From positions 1,426,001 to 1,490,000 of the forward strand of contig CAVRBO010000001.1 of assembly GCA_963719285.1 (NCBI GenBank): DNA of 64,000 nucleotides, written 5' to 3'. Below the pieces are notes generated by a model. It saw only the letters and a program-made list of their open reading frames with translations, made no database searches and was not told the origin of the DNA. Made by a program: the position numbers and the translations under genes. Below are positions 61,663 through 64,000 of this stretch, piece by piece. Numbering within the stretch: position 1 is the first letter of the stretch; each line of letters opens with the position of its first letter. Origin of the DNA: C-114 sp963719285 (GTDB lineage: Bacteria > Chloroflexota > Limnocylindria > Limnocylindrales > CSP1-4).

Positions 61663-62092
61663 CGTCGACAAGCTCCTGCCGGACGGGGATCCGGTCGGCC
61701 GGCTGCGCCACGGCGACGGCTCCGCGGCCTGGTTGATCGCCCACGGTCATCCCGAGATGGGTCCCGTCGTCGCCGATCATCCGGTGAACCGCCTCGTGGA
61801 CGGTGGCGCGTTCGCCGCCTGGCTCGCGAGCGCGGGGCTCGCCGCCCGGATCGTGGCCTACGCCGACAAGCGGGCAGGTCAGCGCCTCGAACCGATGCGT
61901 GCCCGGTTCGCGTCGTGGGCGAGCCGTTACCCCGATGGACGGGGCTGGGACGTCGCCATCCGGGCGGCCGTCGCCGAACGAGCCCTCCTGCTCGAGGCCG
62001 ACGTATGCCGGCACGCAGGCGTCGCTCCGGACGAGGTCCGCCGCCTGCCCTGGACGGGGTCGGCGCTGCGGGCGGCGCGGGCACGCGCATGA
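61484..62092 (+). CDS. HD-domain hydrolase
   Basis: The 202-residue protein has an HD metal site: His25 in LRHARAVGEVAGWLA, His59-Asp60 in LLHDVDKLLP, further histidines in HGHPEM and VADHPV, and Asp in AYADKR. The pattern recalls YqeK-like or HDIG phosphohydrolases. TACCAT lies seven bases before the ATG with no Shine-Dalgarno sequence. Its stop overlaps holA (ATGA), so it is coupled to it. Substrate unknown. Confidence 0.82.
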   Translation: MTVPGRVDAAALLLSLEPAPWALRHARAVGEVAGWLAARAAALGTPVDRRLVEAAALLHDVDKLLPDGDPVGRLRHGDGSAAWLIAHGHPEMGPVVADHPVNRLVDGGAFAAWLASAGLAARIVAYADKRAGQRLEPMRARFASWASRYPDGRGWDVAIRAAVAERALLLEADVCRHAGVAPDEVRRLPWTGSALRAARARA

Positions 62093-63135
62093 CCGCGCCG
62101 CTCGGCTACTTCTGGGGCGATGACGGCTACGGATTGGAACGCGCGGCCACGGAGCTCGGCAAGCGGGTGGCAGCCGCGGAGGGATCCGACCTGCCGCTCG
62201 AGCGCTGGCGGACGACGGGCCAGGACGCGACCCCGGACACGATCCTTGAGCGGGTCGCGACGGCCACGATGTTCGGCGGGGGGACCCTCGCGATCGTGGC
62301 CGAGCCGATGCCGCTCATCCGCTCGAAAGCGGGCCTCGAGGCCGTCCGCACGCTCCTCGGCGCCGTCGCGCCGGGCAACGCGCTCGTGTTCGTCGACGAG
62401 ATGGACCAGGTGCCATCGGACAAGAAGGGTCCCGGCGCGACGCGCCTCGCCCTGATGACGTCGATCCGGGAAGCCGGCGGGGAGGTTCGCCTGTTCTCGG
62501 CGCCCGATCCCCGGTCGATGACCGGCTGGATCGCCCGCCAGGCCACGGAGCGGGGCGTGCGCCTGGGCCAGGGGGCGGCCGAGGAGCTGGCGACCCGGGT
62601 CGGCGGCAGGACGTACGGCGCGGACATCGATCGGCGGAACCAGGGGCGGCTGGCGGTCGGCGAGCTCGACAAGCTGGCACTCCTCCACGTCGACGGCGGC
62701 GACATCACCGTCGACGACGTGCAGGCCCTGGTCGGCGAGTCGAGCCCGACCTCCGTCTGGGAGTTCCTGGACGCACTCGGGGAGCGGAGCCCACGTGCGG
62801 GGATCGTGTTCGATCGACTCATCGCGACCACCCCCGAGCCCCTCGTCGTGGCCCAGCTCTACACCCGATTGCGCCAGTTGCTGGATGTGGCGGACCGTCA
62901 GGCGGCGGGCCAGACGCCCGCGGCGATCGTCAAGGGTGCCAGGCTCAATCCGTACGTGGCCCAGAAGCTGGCCGCGATGGCGCCGCGCTGGACCGTCCCG
63001 GAACTGCGCCGCGCGCTCGACGGCCTGTTCGACCTGGACGTGCTCGTGAAAGGCGCGGATGGCAGTACGTCCACCGAGGAGGGTCGCCGGCTCGCATTCA
63101 CGCTCTGGCTGGCCGATACGCTCGGCGGGGACTGA
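62089..63135 (+). CDS. holA: DNA polymerase III subunit delta
   Basis: The 348-residue clamp-loader subunit opens the sliding clamp. It has GYFWGDDGYGLERAATELGKRV at the N-terminus, a AAA-like core (VFVDEMDQVPSDKKGP), DIRRQ-like sensor region (YGADIDRRNQGRLAVGELDKLALL) and the C-terminal collar (QLYTRLRQLLDVADRQAAGQTPAAI...LNPYVAQKL). The ATG overlaps the HD gene stop. holA directly after the comE genes is the ancestral arrangement, as in Bacillus. Confidence 0.93.
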   Translation: MTAPLGYFWGDDGYGLERAATELGKRVAAAEGSDLPLERWRTTGQDATPDTILERVATATMFGGGTLAIVAEPMPLIRSKAGLEAVRTLLGAVAPGNALVFVDEMDQVPSDKKGPGATRLALMTSIREAGGEVRLFSAPDPRSMTGWIARQATERGVRLGQGAAEELATRVGGRTYGADIDRRNQGRLAVGELDKLALLHVDGGDITVDDVQALVGESSPTSVWEFLDALGERSPRAGIVFDRLIATTPEPLVVAQLYTRLRQLLDVADRQAAGQTPAAIVKGARLNPYVAQKLAAMAPRWTVPELRRALDGLFDLDVLVKGADGSTSTEEGRRLAFTLWLADTLGGD

Positions 63136-63168
63136 CGGGACCGGACGGCCGGGCCGTCCGAAGGCGCC

Positions 63169-63423
63169 TCAGTCGGCGCTCGACCAGGCCTGTTCCTGGA
63201 CGACGACGTCGCTCTCGATCGCGAACACGCAGCGGGCCTCGCCGAGTTCGAGCAGGTCGATGAGCTCCGGATCGATGTACAGCTGATGGCAGTCCTCGCA
63301 CAAGCCACCCGGGATGCCGAAGCACAGGCGCTCGCTCCGGTCCTCGAGACGGAAGGTCGTGTCGAACCGGGTGACGATGAGCTTGTGGGTGCAGCGGGGG
63401 CAGCGTTCGCGGAGGCGGGCCAT
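63169..63423 (-). CDS. small zinc-binding protein (YgiT/zinc-ribbon-like)
   Basis: The 84-residue protein has paired cysteines CPRC (near residue 8) and CEDC (near 42) forming a probable zinc knuckle, followed by LYIDPELIDLLELGE. This resembles the YgiT-type finger seen in antitoxins, but no toxin or helix-turn-helix accompanies it. Convergent with holA. Confidence 0.7.
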   Translation of the reverse strand: MARLRERCPRCTHKLIVTRFDTTFRLEDRSERLCFGIPGGLCEDCHQLYIDPELIDLLELGEARCVFAIESDVVVQEQAWSSAD

Positions 63424-63561
63424 GACCGCATGCTAGGCAGGACCCGCGGCGTCACACATGACCCTCTCGTACCACCCGCCCGGTACTCTGGCCGTAGTCC
63501 TTCTGACGCAGAACGCGACCGGTCGGAGGGGCGCCGCGGGACCGCTAGCGCCCCGGGACCG

Positions 63562-64000
63562 CTACTGGACGCGCAGGATGGTGCGCGCCTCGGACCAGTG
63601 CTTCTCGAGTTCGTAGTAGTCGCGCTCCGGCGGCGTGAAGACGTGGACGATGACGGAGCCGAAGTCCACGAGGATCCAGTGCGAGGCGGCCTCGCCCTCA
63701 CGCCCGATCGGCCGGAGCCCCTCGGCCCGCAGCGCGTCCACGATCCCGTCGGCGATGGCCTGGATCTGACGCTCCGAACCACCCGAGCAGATGACGAAGT
63801 AGTCGGCCATCGTCGTGACTCCGGCGAGATCGAGCAGGACGATGTCGGCCGCCTTCTTGTCCTCGGCGACGTCGACCGCCTTCCGGGCGACCTCGAGCGC
63901 CGCCCGTTCCGCCCGCGCGGCGGCGACGATCTCGGCCCGTGTGGGCCCGGCCTTCGGCGCGCGCTTCGTCGCACGCTTCGTCGGCCCGGCCGCCGGAGCC
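63562..64000 (-). CDS. rsfS: ribosomal silencing factor RsfS (5' end outside window)
   Basis: The frame runs from its TAG stop at 63562 to the right edge without a stop and covers 146 codons. The RsfS/Iojap core is clear: DKKAADIVLLDLAGVTTMADYFVICSGGSERQIQAIADGI, SHWILVDFGSVIVHVFTPPERDYYELEKHWSEA. It binds ribosomal protein L14 and blocks subunit joining in starvation. Upstream the protein carries a basic Lys/Ala/Pro extension (TKRATKRAPKAGPTRAE), so the true start lies beyond base 64000. The ATG at 63810 would cut the domain. Confidence 0.92.
   Translation of the reverse strand, partial: APAAGPTKRATKRAPKAGPTRAEIVAAARAERAALEVARKAVDVAEDKKAADIVLLDLAGVTTMADYFVICSGGSERQIQAIADGIVDALRAEGLRPIGREGEAASHWILVDFGSVIVHVFTPPERDYYELEKHWSEARTILRVQ

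Noticed and set aside
63470..63500. Third copy of the palindromic element (GTACCACCCGCCCGGTAC)
   Set aside because: It lacks the GGTGGT arm and the flanking sequence shared by the two true copies.

Overview
The window is 64 kb of very GC-rich bacterial chromosome with GTG and TTG starts, short intergenic spaces and many ATGA, GTGA and TGATG stop/start overlaps. A CIRCE-controlled hrcA-grpE-dnaK operon, LexA boxes of the GAAC-N4-GTTC type, a coenzyme-F420-type LLM oxidoreductase, a DUF5679 zinc ribbon and G1/GH18/GT87 genes suggest an uncultured soil or freshwater Chloroflexota bacterium (Limnocylindria-like). A high-GC actinobacterium is the alternative. There is no rRNA in the window to settle this.

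Backbone. The conserved genes lie in nearly the order known from Bacillus: rsfS (right edge), comEA-comEC-HD-holA, leuS, rpsT, lepA, hemW, hrcA-grpE-dnaK, dnaJ-prmA, rpsU, YqeY (left edge). The cluster is stretched by several inserted blocks. Left part (0-15 kb, mostly minus strand): YqeY, rpsU, a MoaD-like protein with a BNR propeller, an acyl-CoA ligase, HIT, prmA-dnaJ, a family-5 uracil-DNA glycosylase, NfeD-SPFH, an ABC-2 exporter with two permeases, DUF2071, and an XRE regulator carrying a PD-(D/E)XK-like domain. 15-24 kb: the heat-shock operon, hemW, a CPBP-like gene, lepA, a cupin and rpsT with a histone-H1-like tail. 24-33 kb: gap-pgk-eno, a nucleoside phosphorylase and a secreted lamin-tail protein.

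33-43 kb is the most interesting block: an SOS mutagenesis cassette, dnaE2 and imuA'-imuB-DUF6504, arranged around a GH18 gene. Both transcription units start at a perfect palindrome TAGAAC-N4-GTTCTA fused to a TATCAT -10 box. DnaE2 and ImuB each carry a low-complexity insertion, and both insertions contain the same roughly 135-bp element made of three TACCACC/GGTGGT palindromes and translated as protein. dnaE2 also has a frameshift between its PHP and polymerase parts.

43-64 kb: a TetR gene with a multi-half-site operator opposite DUF4260, two tRNA-Ala genes (CGC, GGC), a DUF45 metalloprotease, a G1 glutamic peptidase, leuS, a CGNR regulator opposite two small proteins with a repeated GTAACC/GGTTAC operator, pxpABC, GT87, an LLM oxidoreductase whose 5' end is duplicated around an inserted YecM-like gene, a DUF346 lectin-like protein, a sulfotransferase, the competence genes and holA, and rsfS running off the right edge.
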